Of a DNA stretch of 44,762 nt, positions 9,981 through 16,671 are shown piece after piece. Position numbers and translations under genes: made by a program. Under the pieces are notes generated by a model. The model was not told the DNA's origin. It did no database searches and was given only the letters and a program-made list of their open reading frames with translations. The DNA is from Acidobacteriota bacterium (GTDB lineage Bacteria; Acidobacteriota; Vicinamibacteria; Fen-336): positions 1 through 44,762 of the forward strand of contig WYBL01000083.1 in the NCBI GenBank assembly GCA_011526565.1, given 5' to 3'. Positions within the stretch are counted from its first letter, which is position 1. Each line of letters begins with the position of its first letter.

Positions 9981-10898
9981 ATGCCCAAGAAGCTCACCGC
10001 CCGGCCGCTCCGCGACGACGAGGTCCACTTCGACGTCTGGGGCTGCAGGGGCTCGCGAAACCTGCTGCCGCGCCGATCCTCGATCGGGAACCACACCTCG
10101 TGCTACTCGGTCACGACCGCCACCGACGCGTTCGTGTTCGACGCCGGCCGCGGGCTCGCCGCCTTCGGCCACGCGTTGATGACCGAGCCGCGGTTCTCGA
10201 CCGTGCGACGGGTGCACGTCCTGATCACCCACGCCCACATGGACCACTGGGAGGGGCTGAAGGACGCCGACTGGTTCTGGCGCCGGGGCAACGGCCTCGA
10301 GGTCAGGCTCTACGGCACGGCCGAGGCGATCGGGGGCATTCGTGCCGGCTACGCCCACCCGCTCTACGTGCCGCTCGACCTGCTGGCGATGGGGACGGTG
10401 GCAAGGCTCGAGTACGTGACGATCTCGGCCGAGGAGAAGCGCACGATCGGCTCGTTCTCGCTGCGCACCTCGCCGCTCAACCACTACTCGGGCTCGGGCG
10501 ACAACCGCCGCTTCCTCGACACCGCCGGGTTCCGGCTGGCCGTGCGCAAGGGCCCGACCGTCGCCTACCTGTCGGACCACGAGCCGCACGCCGGCACCGC
10601 CGAAACCGAGCGCAAGCTGATCACCGGCGCCCACCTCGCGGTCTACGACTCGCACTTCCCGGACATCAAGCAGCAGATGCACGGCCACGGGTCCCAGGAG
10701 CACGCCTCGAACGTCGCGCGGGCGCACCCCGGAGTCCTGGTGCTGGCCGGGCACCACGCGCCATCGCTGTCCGACCAGGACATCCGCGCGACCTGGCGGC
10801 GGCACGGCAAGGGTGCCCCGAACTTCCAGCTCGCCATCGAGGGACGCACCTACGCGTTCGATCGCGCACGGGGCGCGTTCAGCCTGCTGGCGGGCTAG
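9981..10898 (+). CDS. Metallo-beta-lactamase-fold hydrolase, possible cyclic-nucleotide phosphodiesterase
   Basis: The 305-aa protein begins with VWGCRGSRN (residues 19-27) and carries the MBL zinc motif THAHMDH (residues 83-89). Later come SDHEPH, then DSHF, HGHGSQEHA and AGHHAPSLSD, the remaining metal-ligand regions. This layout is typical of RNase-Z-like / class II phosphodiesterase-like MBL proteins rather than of true beta-lactamases, and there is no signal peptide. The next gene, 9 nt downstream, encodes a class III cyclase, so hydrolysis of the same cyclic nucleotide is an attractive role, but that is inference from context. The start is set by the ATG followed by a short lysine-rich N-terminus. 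Confidence 0.78.
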   Translation: MPKKLTARPLRDDEVHFDVWGCRGSRNLLPRRSSIGNHTSCYSVTTATDAFVFDAGRGLAAFGHALMTEPRFSTVRRVHVLITHAHMDHWEGLKDADWFWRRGNGLEVRLYGTAEAIGGIRAGYAHPLYVPLDLLAMGTVARLEYVTISAEEKRTIGSFSLRTSPLNHYSGSGDNRRFLDTAGFRLAVRKGPTVAYLSDHEPHAGTAETERKLITGAHLAVYDSHFPDIKQQMHGHGSQEHASNVARAHPGVLVLAGHHAPSLSDQDIRATWRRHGKGAPNFQLAIEGRTYAFDRARGAFSLLAG

Positions 10899-10907
10899 CG
10901 AACGGGC

Positions 10908-12689
10908 ATGTCCGAGAACGATCCGTTCTCCAAGGCGCGCCACGACCTCCGGACGCCGATCAACCAGATCCTCGGCTACGCCGAGTTGCTCCAGGAGCAG
11001 GCCGAAGACGAGGGGCACGCCGACTACGTGCCCGACCTGCAGAAGATCCAGCAGGCGGCCCGCCGCGAGATCGAGCTGATCGACAAGTTCCTCAACCCGG
11101 GCAGCGGCCTGCCTGCGCCCGCGGCCGGGGCCGCCCCTGCGGCCCCGCCTGCGCCGGCCGCATCCGCTGCGGCCGCGACCCCCGCGGCACCGACCTCGCC
11201 CGCCTCGGCCGCGGCCCCGTCCCTGACCCCGCTCGATCGTCCCTCGGGCACGCCCGCAGGCGACGAAGGCGGGCCGCTGCTCGTCGTCGACGACAACGAG
11301 ATGAACCGCGACATGCTGTCGCGGCGCCTGACCGGCCGCAAGTACAAGGTGCTGACGGCGGAAGACGGCTACAAGGCGCTCGAGATGATCGAGAAGCAGC
11401 GCTTCGACATGGTGCTGCTCGACGTGATGATGCCGGGCATCAGCGGCATCGACGTGCTGAAGACGCTGCGCGAGAAGTACACGATGGCCGACCTGCCGAT
11501 CATCATGGCGACGGCCAAGGACCAGAGCGAGGACATCGTCGAGGCCCTGAAGCTGGGCGCCAACGACTACGTGACCAAGCCGCTCGACTTCCCGGTGGTG
11601 CTCGCGCGGGTCCAGACCCAGCTCGCGCTGAAGCGCCAGAAGGACGAGATCCAGCGTCTGGCCGAGCACCTCGAGGTGCGCAACCGCTTCATCCGCAACA
11701 CCTTCGGCCGCTACCTCTCGGACGACATCGTGAACGCGCTGCTGGAGTCGCCCGAGGGCCTCAAGCTGGGCGGCGAGAAGCGCACGGTCACGATCATGAT
11801 GTCCGACCTGCGCGCGTTCACGTCGGTGTCGGAGCGGCTGGGGCCGGAATCGGTCGTGACGATGCTCAACCAGTATCTCGGGGTGATGACCGAGATCATC
11901 ATGAAGTACAACGGCACCATCGACGAGATCATCGGCGACGCGATCCTCACCATCTTCGGCGCGCCGATGAAGCGCGACGACGACGCGGCGCGCGCCTGCG
12001 CCTGCGCGATCGAGATGCAGGCGGCGATGGAGGAGTTCAACCGCGGCCTGGAGTCGCAGGGCCTGCCGCGGCTCGAGATGGGCCTCGCGATCCACACCGG
12101 CGAGGTGGTCGTCGGCAACATCGGGTCGCAGCGCCGGACCAAGTACGCGGTCGTCGGTCCGCCGGTCAACCTGACGGGACGGATCGAGTCGTACACGGTC
12201 GGCGGCCAGATCCTCGTCTCGGAGACGACGATCGCCGAGGTGAAGGCGGAGCTGAAGCTGGGCGACGTGGTCGAGGTCAAGGCCAAGGGCGCCAAGGAGC
12301 CGATCCGCGTCCACGACCTGCAGGGCATCGGCGCCCCGTACGCGGTGTACCTCGCCGAGCGCGAGGAGCACTACCAGGCCCTGCAGCCCCCGGTCGCCCT
12401 GCGGTACTACGTGCTCGAGGGCAAGTCGGTGGGGGAGAAGGCGTATCTCGGGCAGCTCGTGAAGCTGTCGGAGCACGGGGGCGAGATCTCCTCCGAGGCC
12501 TCGCTGCCGCCGCTGTCGAACGTCAAGATCGCGCTCGTCAAGGCCGACGGGGAGGACCTCGGCGGGGACCTGTACGCGAAGGTGCTCGAGGTTCGCGGGG
12601 AAGACGGGCGTGCGCTGATCCTGCGCTTCACCGCGATCGGCCCCGAGGCGGAGGCTTTCCTCAAGCCGCTGCGCCCGGCGGGCCACTGA
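10908..12689 (+). CDS. HisKA-like / receiver / class III nucleotidyl cyclase / PilZ-like protein
   Basis: The 593-aa protein has four parts. Residues 8-64 resemble a HisKA dimerisation domain with an intact H-box (H12 in RHDLRTPIN), but no kinase ATPase domain follows. A Pro/Ala-rich linker (66-120) leads to a CheY-like receiver (D128, D129, phospho-acceptor D172, T202, K224). A class III cyclase domain (about 290-465) has the metal-binding D300 and D344 plus N421 and R425. Residues 495-590 look like a PilZ-type barrel (LSEHGGEI, LYAKV) without the RxxxR motif. The residue that normally selects adenine (Lys before xxGD) is E340, so ATP versus GTP use is open. It lies 9 nt downstream of the MBL hydrolase. 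Likely output: phosphorylation-controlled cyclic nucleotide. Confidence 0.85.
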   Translation: MSENDPFSKARHDLRTPINQILGYAELLQEQAEDEGHADYVPDLQKIQQAARREIELIDKFLNPGSGLPAPAAGAAPAAPPAPAASAAAATPAAPTSPASAAAPSLTPLDRPSGTPAGDEGGPLLVVDDNEMNRDMLSRRLTGRKYKVLTAEDGYKALEMIEKQRFDMVLLDVMMPGISGIDVLKTLREKYTMADLPIIMATAKDQSEDIVEALKLGANDYVTKPLDFPVVLARVQTQLALKRQKDEIQRLAEHLEVRNRFIRNTFGRYLSDDIVNALLESPEGLKLGGEKRTVTIMMSDLRAFTSVSERLGPESVVTMLNQYLGVMTEIIMKYNGTIDEIIGDAILTIFGAPMKRDDDAARACACAIEMQAAMEEFNRGLESQGLPRLEMGLAIHTGEVVVGNIGSQRRTKYAVVGPPVNLTGRIESYTVGGQILVSETTIAEVKAELKLGDVVEVKAKGAKEPIRVHDLQGIGAPYAVYLAEREEHYQALQPPVALRYYVLEGKSVGEKAYLGQLVKLSEHGGEISSEASLPPLSNVKIALVKADGEDLGGDLYAKVLEVRGEDGRALILRFTAIGPEAEAFLKPLRPAGH

Positions 12690-12701
12690 CCGAAGCGCCG
12701 G

Positions 12702-12722
12702 AGGGCGCCTCGGCGGCGCCCT
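12702..12722. terminator. Hairpin between convergent cyclase and cytochrome genes
   Basis: AGGGCGCC and GGCGCCCT form a perfect 8-bp stem around a 5-nt loop in the 31-nt gap between converging genes. It lacks a T-run on either strand, so it is at best a weak or factor-aided terminator. It overlaps the cytochrome stop codon. Confidence 0.35.
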
Positions 12723-13071
12723 ACTTCTTGGCTGCGGGCTTCTTCTCCACGTAGTCCTTCAGCCAGGCCATGTCGGCTTCCTTGGCCTTCCGCCGCTCCT
12801 TCTCGGCGACCAGCCAGTGGCCGCGGTCGTTGAGCGTGCCCGGGATGTCGTTGCCGTGGCAGACGAGGCAGTTGCCCGCCGGTACCCTGTACTGACGCGC
12901 GCGGTCGAGCATCACCGCCTCGGAATGGGGGGTCGCGTGGCAGTAGAGGCAGTTCTGCACGGGGAAGCCGAGCTTCTTGGCCTGCTTCTGCATGGGCTCG
13001 GTCGCCTGGGCAGGAGCAGCCAGACAAGCGAGGCCGAACGCTGCGGCGAGGCCCGCCAGGGTGGTCTTCAT
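12721..13071 (-). CDS. Small periplasmic diheme cytochrome c
   Basis: The 116-aa protein has a signal peptide (residues 1-23, hydrophobic core then AQA) and two heme c attachment sites, CLYCH (41-45) and CLVCH (68-72). A Lys/Glu-rich C-terminal tail (about 88-116) ends in Lys-Lys. It should be exported and carry two covalently bound hemes as an electron carrier in the periplasm. Histidines H49 and H85 are candidate distal ligands, but this cannot be decided from sequence. The partner enzyme is not in the window. The gene lies 46 nt downstream of tRNA-Glu on the same strand and converges with the cyclase gene. Confidence 0.85.
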   Translation of the reverse strand: MKTTLAGLAAAFGLACLAAPAQATEPMQKQAKKLGFPVQNCLYCHATPHSEAVMLDRARQYRVPAGNCLVCHGNDIPGTLNDRGHWLVAEKERRKAKEADMAWLKDYVEKKPAAKK

Positions 13072-13117
13072 CTTGTCGTGTTCCAGTGGGGCGCGAGGGC
13101 CCCGATCGCGGAGATGT

Positions 13118-13194
13118 TGGCGACCCTGGAGGGATTCGAACCCTCGATCTTCACCTTGAAAGGGTGACGTGCTGGGCCTCTGCACCACAGGGTC
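13118..13194 (-). tRNA. tRNA-Glu (anticodon UUC)
   Basis: The 77-nt gene folds as a full cloverleaf. The acceptor stem is GACCCTG/CAGGGTC, followed by discriminator G and encoded CCA. The D stem is GTGC/GCAC. The anticodon stem TCACC/GGTGA closes a CTTTCAA loop, giving anticodon TTC. The T arm contains GGTTCGAATCC. It reads GAA (and GAG by wobble). Confidence 0.95.
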
Positions 13195-13209
13195 AGGCCG
13201 AGACATCGG

Positions 13210-13218
13210 AGTGTAGCA
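13210..13218 (-). promoter_or_regulatory. Extended -10 promoter of tRNA-Glu
   Basis: On the minus strand TGC-TACACT is an extended -10 element ending 15 nt before the mature tRNA 5' end. No matching -35 box is seen. Confidence 0.5.
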
Positions 13219-13228
13219 CTCCGCGGCA

Positions 13229-13402
13229 TCAGGCCGCGCGGCGGCCTCCGCCGGAGGCCTGCGGTCGTGGCGTGAACGGGTGAACCGAGGCCGTGGCATG
13301 AACGGGCGGGGCCTCGAGCCGGTCGGCCCAGCGCAGCAGCATGAACACGCCGAAACCCGCGACGACCAGCCCCAGAGCCAGGAACGACTGAAGCAGCAGC
13401 AC
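13229..13402 (-). CDS. Possible 57-aa single-span membrane protein
   Basis: This short frame starts at GTG, 9 nt after a GGAGG ribosome-binding site, and is preceded by a good sigma70-like promoter. The product has one strong hydrophobic helix (about residues 2-23, LLLQSFLALGLVVAGFGVF), then RWADRLE, then a Pro/Ser/Gly-rich tail. It is not a member of any family I recognise. In favour of coding are the promoter, the Shine-Dalgarno sequence and the membrane helix ended by a positive charge. Against it are the short length and the fact that the last 10 codons lie in a GC-rich inverted repeat. It precedes tRNA-Glu and the cytochrome gene on the same strand. Confidence 0.45.
   Translation of the reverse strand: MLLLQSFLALGLVVAGFGVFMLLRWADRLEAPPVHATASVHPFTPRPQASGGGRRAA
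13243..13259. repeat. Inverted repeat upstream of tRNA-Glu
   Basis: GGCCTCC-GCC-GGAGGCC is a perfect 7-bp stem with a 3-nt loop, at the 3' end of the small reading frame. It could attenuate transcription towards tRNA-Glu; there is no T-run. Confidence 0.4.
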
Positions 13403-13457
13403 CTTTGGAACCCTCCCGCCATAGAGGTAAACGACCCCTGTGCCGTATCGATTCCGG

Positions 13458-13486
13458 ATGATTCGCTTTTATTTCGCTTTTGTCAA
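13458..13486 (-). promoter_or_regulatory. Sigma70-type promoter for the small membrane protein
   Basis: On the minus strand a perfect TTGACA (13486-13481) is followed by a 17-nt spacer and AATCAT (13463-13458, four of six matches). The region is strikingly AT-rich for this genome. The -35 box overlaps the stop codon of the upstream YihY gene. Confidence 0.6.
13462..13481. repeat. Two 9-bp direct repeats in a promoter spacer
   Basis: TTCGCTTTT occurs at 13462-13470 and again at 13473-13481, a spacing of 11 bp or about one helical turn. The pair lies exactly between the -35 and -10 boxes of the minus-strand promoter, so it could be an operator for a tandem-binding regulator. Confidence 0.5.
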
Positions 13487-14361
13487 ATTTTCGCCAGGTC
13501 GGCGGGCGCGCCGCTCTCCAGGGCGCCGTTCTCGTGGCCGTCCGCGATCAGTTCCGCGACGAACTCCCCGCAGAGCAGGATGATCGACACCGAGATCTCC
13601 AGCCACAGCGCGAGCACGACGATCGCTTCCAGCGCGCCGTACAGGCCGAACTGGGCGAGGTTCTTGACGTAGTAGGCGAACCCCGCCTTGGCGATCTCCC
13701 ACAGCACCGTGGCGAGCAGCGCCCCGAGCGCGGCATGACGGGGCGAGACGGTCCGGCGTCGGGGCCCGAGGCGGTAGACGAGGAAGAAGAAGGTGAAGGC
13801 GATCAGCATCGGCAGCGCCCGGGCTGCCGCCGAGTCCGTCGCGCCGCGGAGCCGCTCGAAGCCCGCGAAGCCGGCGACGTGCTCGAGCATGGCCTCCGCG
13901 CCGGTCGCCATCATCCCCGCGGCCAGCGTCAGCAGCAGCGCGAAACCGGTGGCGAGCACCATCCCGAAGCCGACCAGGTTGCCGCGGGCGAAGCCACGGC
14001 CGGGGACCTCGAAGACGGTCTCCATCGCCCCGAACAGCGACGTGAAGATGCGCTTCGAGGTCCAGGCCAGCAGCAGCAGGCCGGGGATCTGGAAGCGTCC
14101 CGCGGCGCCCAGGGCCTCGCGCAGGGTGTCCATCGCCCGCTCGTCGAGGTGGACGACGATGCCGCTGAAGAGCATCAGCGTCACCCGGTAGGCCGCCTCG
14201 TACGACCCCAGCAGCCAGACGCCCACCGCGATCAGGAACGTGAGCAGCGGCAGCAGCGACAGCAGCGTGTAGAAGGCCACGGCCGCCGCGCGATCGGGGC
14301 CGTTGTGGTCGAAGAAGCGGTTGAGGGCGCGCCAGACGAGGCGCGCGTGGCGCCGGATCAC
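13483..14361 (-). CDS. YihY/UPF0761 family inner membrane protein
   Basis: The 292-aa protein has six hydrophobic segments and family-typical motifs: AVAFYTLLSLLPLL near residue 30, LLLLAWTSKRIF near 100, and the C-terminal LYGALEAIVVLALWLEIS segment. The family was once called ribonuclease BN by mistake. Its true role is unknown, with proposals of transport or envelope function. Start ATG and overall length are normal. A promoter with 17-nt spacing lies 57 nt upstream. The gene is divergent from the J-domain gene. Confidence 0.85.
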   Translation of the reverse strand: MIRRHARLVWRALNRFFDHNGPDRAAAVAFYTLLSLLPLLTFLIAVGVWLLGSYEAAYRVTLMLFSGIVVHLDERAMDTLREALGAAGRFQIPGLLLLAWTSKRIFTSLFGAMETVFEVPGRGFARGNLVGFGMVLATGFALLLTLAAGMMATGAEAMLEHVAGFAGFERLRGATDSAAARALPMLIAFTFFFLVYRLGPRRRTVSPRHAALGALLATVLWEIAKAGFAYYVKNLAQFGLYGALEAIVVLALWLEISVSIILLCGEFVAELIADGHENGALESGAPADLAKI

Positions 14362-14417
14362 GCGGTCGCCGGGGGCGCGGGAACGCGGCCGCGGGAGGGG
14401 GGCATCGGCACCGGCCG

Positions 14418-14446
14418 AGTATAGGAAGACCGCATTAATATGAAAA
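14418..14446 (-). promoter_or_regulatory. Promoter of the YihY-family gene
   Basis: On the minus strand TTTTCA (14446-14441, four of six matches) is followed by 17 nt and TATACT (14423-14418, five of six matches). Confidence 0.5.
14436..14441 (+). promoter_or_regulatory. Possible -10 box of the J-domain gene
   Basis: TAATAT on the plus strand lies 21 nt before the GTG start at 14463 and overlaps the divergent promoter. A GGAG ribosome-binding site follows. No -35 box is seen, so the call is weak. Confidence 0.3.
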
Positions 14447-14462
14447 CCGGAGAACCGTTCTC

Positions 14463-15335
14463 GTGGAGTTCAAGGACTACTACGCGATCCTCGGCGTGCC
14501 GCGCACCGCCTCCGAGAAGGAGATCAAGGCGGCGTACCGGAGGCTCGCCCGCAGGTACCACCCGGACGTGAACAAGGGCCAGGCCCAGGCTGAGGCCCGA
14601 TTCAAGGAGGTGGGCGAGGCCTACGAAGTGCTCTCCGACCCGCAGAAACGTCGGCAATACGACGAGATCGCCGCGGGGGGCATTCCGTTCGGACACGGCC
14701 GGCCGCGCGGAGGCGGCGGGCCGCGAACCGGTCGGGTCGAGGACCTCGGCGATTTCTCGGAGTTCTTCAGCACGTTCTTCGGCGGCGGCCAGGGCTTCGG
14801 GCGCTCGGGCGGGGGCTTCCCGCCCGAGCCGCCGGCCACCGAGGTCGAGCGCCCGGTCGACCTGACGCTGCACGAGGTGCTCCACGGCGCGACACGCGAG
14901 CTGCACGTCGACGGCCGCAGGGTGGAGGTGCGCATCCCGGCGGGGGTGCGCGAGGGCGCGCGGGTGAGGGTCGCCGGGGTCGGTGGCGGCGGCGGCCGTC
15001 AGGGCCGCGCGGGGGACGTCTTCTTCAAGGTCACGATCGCGCGCGACCCCCGCTTCGAGCGCCGCGACGACGACCTCGTCACGACCTTCGAGGTGCCGCT
15101 GACGACCGCCGTGCTGGGCGGAGAGGCCCGGGTGGCCACGCTGGAGTCGGAGCTCTCGATCCGGATTCCCGAACTGACCCCGGCCGGCCGCACCTTCCGG
15201 CTGCGCGGCCACGGCCTCCCGAAGGCCGACGGCGGGCGCGGGGACCTGTTGGCCAGCCTGGCGGTTCGCCTGCCGGGCGGCCTCGACGCGCGCCAGCGCG
15301 AGTTGTTCGAGTCGCTGCGGCGCGCGGGGCTGTGA
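14463..15335 (+). CDS. CbpA-type J-domain co-chaperone (DnaJ without zinc finger)
   Basis: The 290-aa protein starts at GTG and opens with a J-domain whose HPD motif is at residues 33-35. A Gly/Phe-rich region (about 72-120, [13 protein letters not shown]) and the two beta-barrel substrate-binding domains (about 130-285) follow. The CxxCxGxG zinc-finger repeats of true DnaJ are absent, which places it with CbpA/DjlA-like type II J-proteins. It should stimulate DnaK ATPase activity and deliver unfolded substrates. No dnaK or grpE lies in the window, so it appears to be a stand-alone paralogue. A GGAG ribosome-binding site supports the GTG start. Confidence 0.9.
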   Translation: MEFKDYYAILGVPRTASEKEIKAAYRRLARRYHPDVNKGQAQAEARFKEVGEAYEVLSDPQKRRQYDEIAAGGIPFGHGRPRGGGGPRTGRVEDLGDFSEFFSTFFGGGQGFGRSGGGFPPEPPATEVERPVDLTLHEVLHGATRELHVDGRRVEVRIPAGVREGARVRVAGVGGGGGRQGRAGDVFFKVTIARDPRFERRDDDLVTTFEVPLTTAVLGGEARVATLESELSIRIPELTPAGRTFRLRGHGLPKADGGRGDLLASLAVRLPGGLDARQRELFESLRRAGL

Positions 15336-15383
15336 GCCGGGTCACCGGGCGAGCGGCGCGCGTTGGCGGCGCGGGCTCGGCGG

Positions 15384-15392
15384 TGCTACCTT
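15384..15392 (+). promoter_or_regulatory. Extended -10 promoter of the CsgG-like gene
   Basis: TGC-TACCTT fits the TGn-TAnnnT pattern. It stands 31 nt before the ATG, with a strong AGGAGG ribosome-binding site between them. Confidence 0.5.
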
Positions 15393-15423
15393 CGGCCCGC
15401 ACTCGACACAGGAGGCGGAAGGA

Positions 15424-16080
15424 ATGAAGCGCAGGTTGGCCGTGGCCCTCGTGGCCCTCGCGGTGGCGGCCGTCGCCGGGGACGCCGAAGCGCAGAAGCC
15501 GAAGCGGATCGCCGTCGCCGTCATGGACTTCGAGTACGGGACCCTCGACAACTGGTGGGGGCAGTACGACATCGGCAAGGGCATGGCCGACCAGGTGGTC
15601 GACGCGCTCCTCGAGGACGGCACGTTTTCGGTGATCGAGCGCAAGAAGCTCGACACCGTGCTCGCCGAGCAGGACTTCTCGCAGAGCAACCGCGCCGCGC
15701 CGTCGGCGGCGACGATGGCCAAGATCGGCAAGATCAAGGGCATCAACTTCATCATCACGGGCTCGATCACCAAGTACACGACCGAGCGCAAGGAGGGCGG
15801 CCTGCGCGTCAAGGGCATCGGCCTCGGCGGCGGCAAGGGCAAGGCCGAGGTGCACCTGACGGCCCGCCTGGTCGACGTCTCGACGGGCGAGATCCTGCTC
15901 TCGGCCAAGGGCGTGGGCGAGTCGAAGAAGGGGGGCTCCTTCAGCTTCTCCAAGGGCGGCACCGGCGTCGGCATGGGCTCCTCCGAGTACCGCAACAGTG
16001 CGCTCGGCGACGCCCAGGCGGCCGCCTGCACGGACCTCGTCGCCAAGATCGTCGCCAAGAAGGACCGCCTCGAGGAGTAG
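15424..16080 (+). CDS. CsgG-like secreted protein
   Basis: The 218-aa protein has a cleavable signal peptide (about residues 1-23, ending AEAQ) without a lipobox cysteine. The mature part resembles the CsgG/curli-assembly family: IAVAVMDFE, then a stretch ending DALLEDGTFSVIERKKLD, then IKGINFIITGSITKY, then HLTARLVDVSTGEILLSAKG. A Gly/Lys-rich segment (about 134-142) and a Gly/Ser-rich segment (about 166-187) interrupt it. E. coli CsgG is an outer-membrane lipoprotein pore for curli, but no csgA, csgB, csgE or csgF is near, and many CsgG-like proteins act elsewhere in the envelope. Its role here is therefore unknown. AGGAGG before the ATG fixes the start. Confidence 0.8.
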   Translation: MKRRLAVALVALAVAAVAGDAEAQKPKRIAVAVMDFEYGTLDNWWGQYDIGKGMADQVVDALLEDGTFSVIERKKLDTVLAEQDFSQSNRAAPSAATMAKIGKIKGINFIITGSITKYTTERKEGGLRVKGIGLGGGKGKAEVHLTARLVDVSTGEILLSAKGVGESKKGGSFSFSKGGTGVGMGSSEYRNSALGDAQAAACTDLVAKIVAKKDRLEE

Positions 16081-16104
16081 GCCTCCCGGCCGAAGCGCAG
16101 CCCC

Positions 16105-16671
16105 TTGAACAACGAGCCCCTCCTCACGATCGCCAACCAGCTGACGATCCTGAGGATGGGGCTCGCGCCCTTTCTGGCCGTGCTCGTGGTGTGGCGGGAG
16201 TTCGCCTGGGCGCTGGTCGTGTTCGTCGTCGCCGGCGTCACCGACCTGCTCGACGGCTGGATCGCGCGCCGCGGCGGGCAGCGCACCAGCCTCGGCGCGG
16301 TGCTCGACCCGATCGCCGACAAGGTGCTGCTGACCACGACCTACATCGTGCTGACCTGGAGCCCGGGCCTGCTGGTACCGGTCCCGGTCTGGGTGACGGT
16401 GCTGGTGCTCTCGCGCGACGCGATCATCCTGGTCAGCGCGGCCGCGATCACGCTGAGCTCGGGCTTCCGCGTGTTCCCGCCGAGCCTGCTGGGCAAGCTC
16501 TCGACCGCCTGCCAGATCGTCGCGGCGGGCCTCGTGCTCGCGCTCAACGCGGCCGGCGACCCCGAGCCGTGGACGCCGTTCGTGTTCTGGACGGTGGCCG
16601 TCTTCACCGTCGCCTCGGCCGCCCACTACGCCTGGCGGGCGAGCCGCGTACCGGCGGGGCAGAAGCCGTGA
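16105..16671 (+). CDS. pgsA: CDP-alcohol phosphatidyltransferase (PgsA-like)
   Basis: The 188-aa membrane protein has the full CDP-alcohol phosphotransferase signature DG-x2-AR-x8-G-x3-D-x3-D, here beginning DGWIARR and ending GAVLDPIAD (about residues 50-73). An N-terminal NQLTILRMGLAP typical of PgsA and about four to five hydrophobic segments support it. It probably transfers phosphatidyl from CDP-diacylglycerol to glycerol 3-phosphate, the committed step to phosphatidylglycerol. Phosphatidylinositol-type substrates cannot be excluded. The start is TTG, 24 nt after the CsgG-like gene. Its stop overlaps the next gene's GTG (GTGA). Confidence 0.82.
   Translation: MNNEPLLTIANQLTILRMGLAPFLAVLVVWREFAWALVVFVVAGVTDLLDGWIARRGGQRTSLGAVLDPIADKVLLTTTYIVLTWSPGLLVPVPVWVTVLVLSRDAIILVSAAAITLSSGFRVFPPSLLGKLSTACQIVAAGLVLALNAAGDPEPWTPFVFWTVAVFTVASAAHYAWRASRVPAGQKP

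Noticed and set aside
9975..12686. A 903-codon open frame antisense to the MBL and cyclase genes
   Set aside because: Composition is His/Arg/Glu/Val-rich and low in any recognisable motif, while the plus-strand frames have full domain structure.
14358..16626. Long minus-strand frames opposite the J-domain, CsgG-like and pgsA genes
   Set aside because: They mirror real coding genes with strong ribosome-binding sites and family motifs on the other strand.
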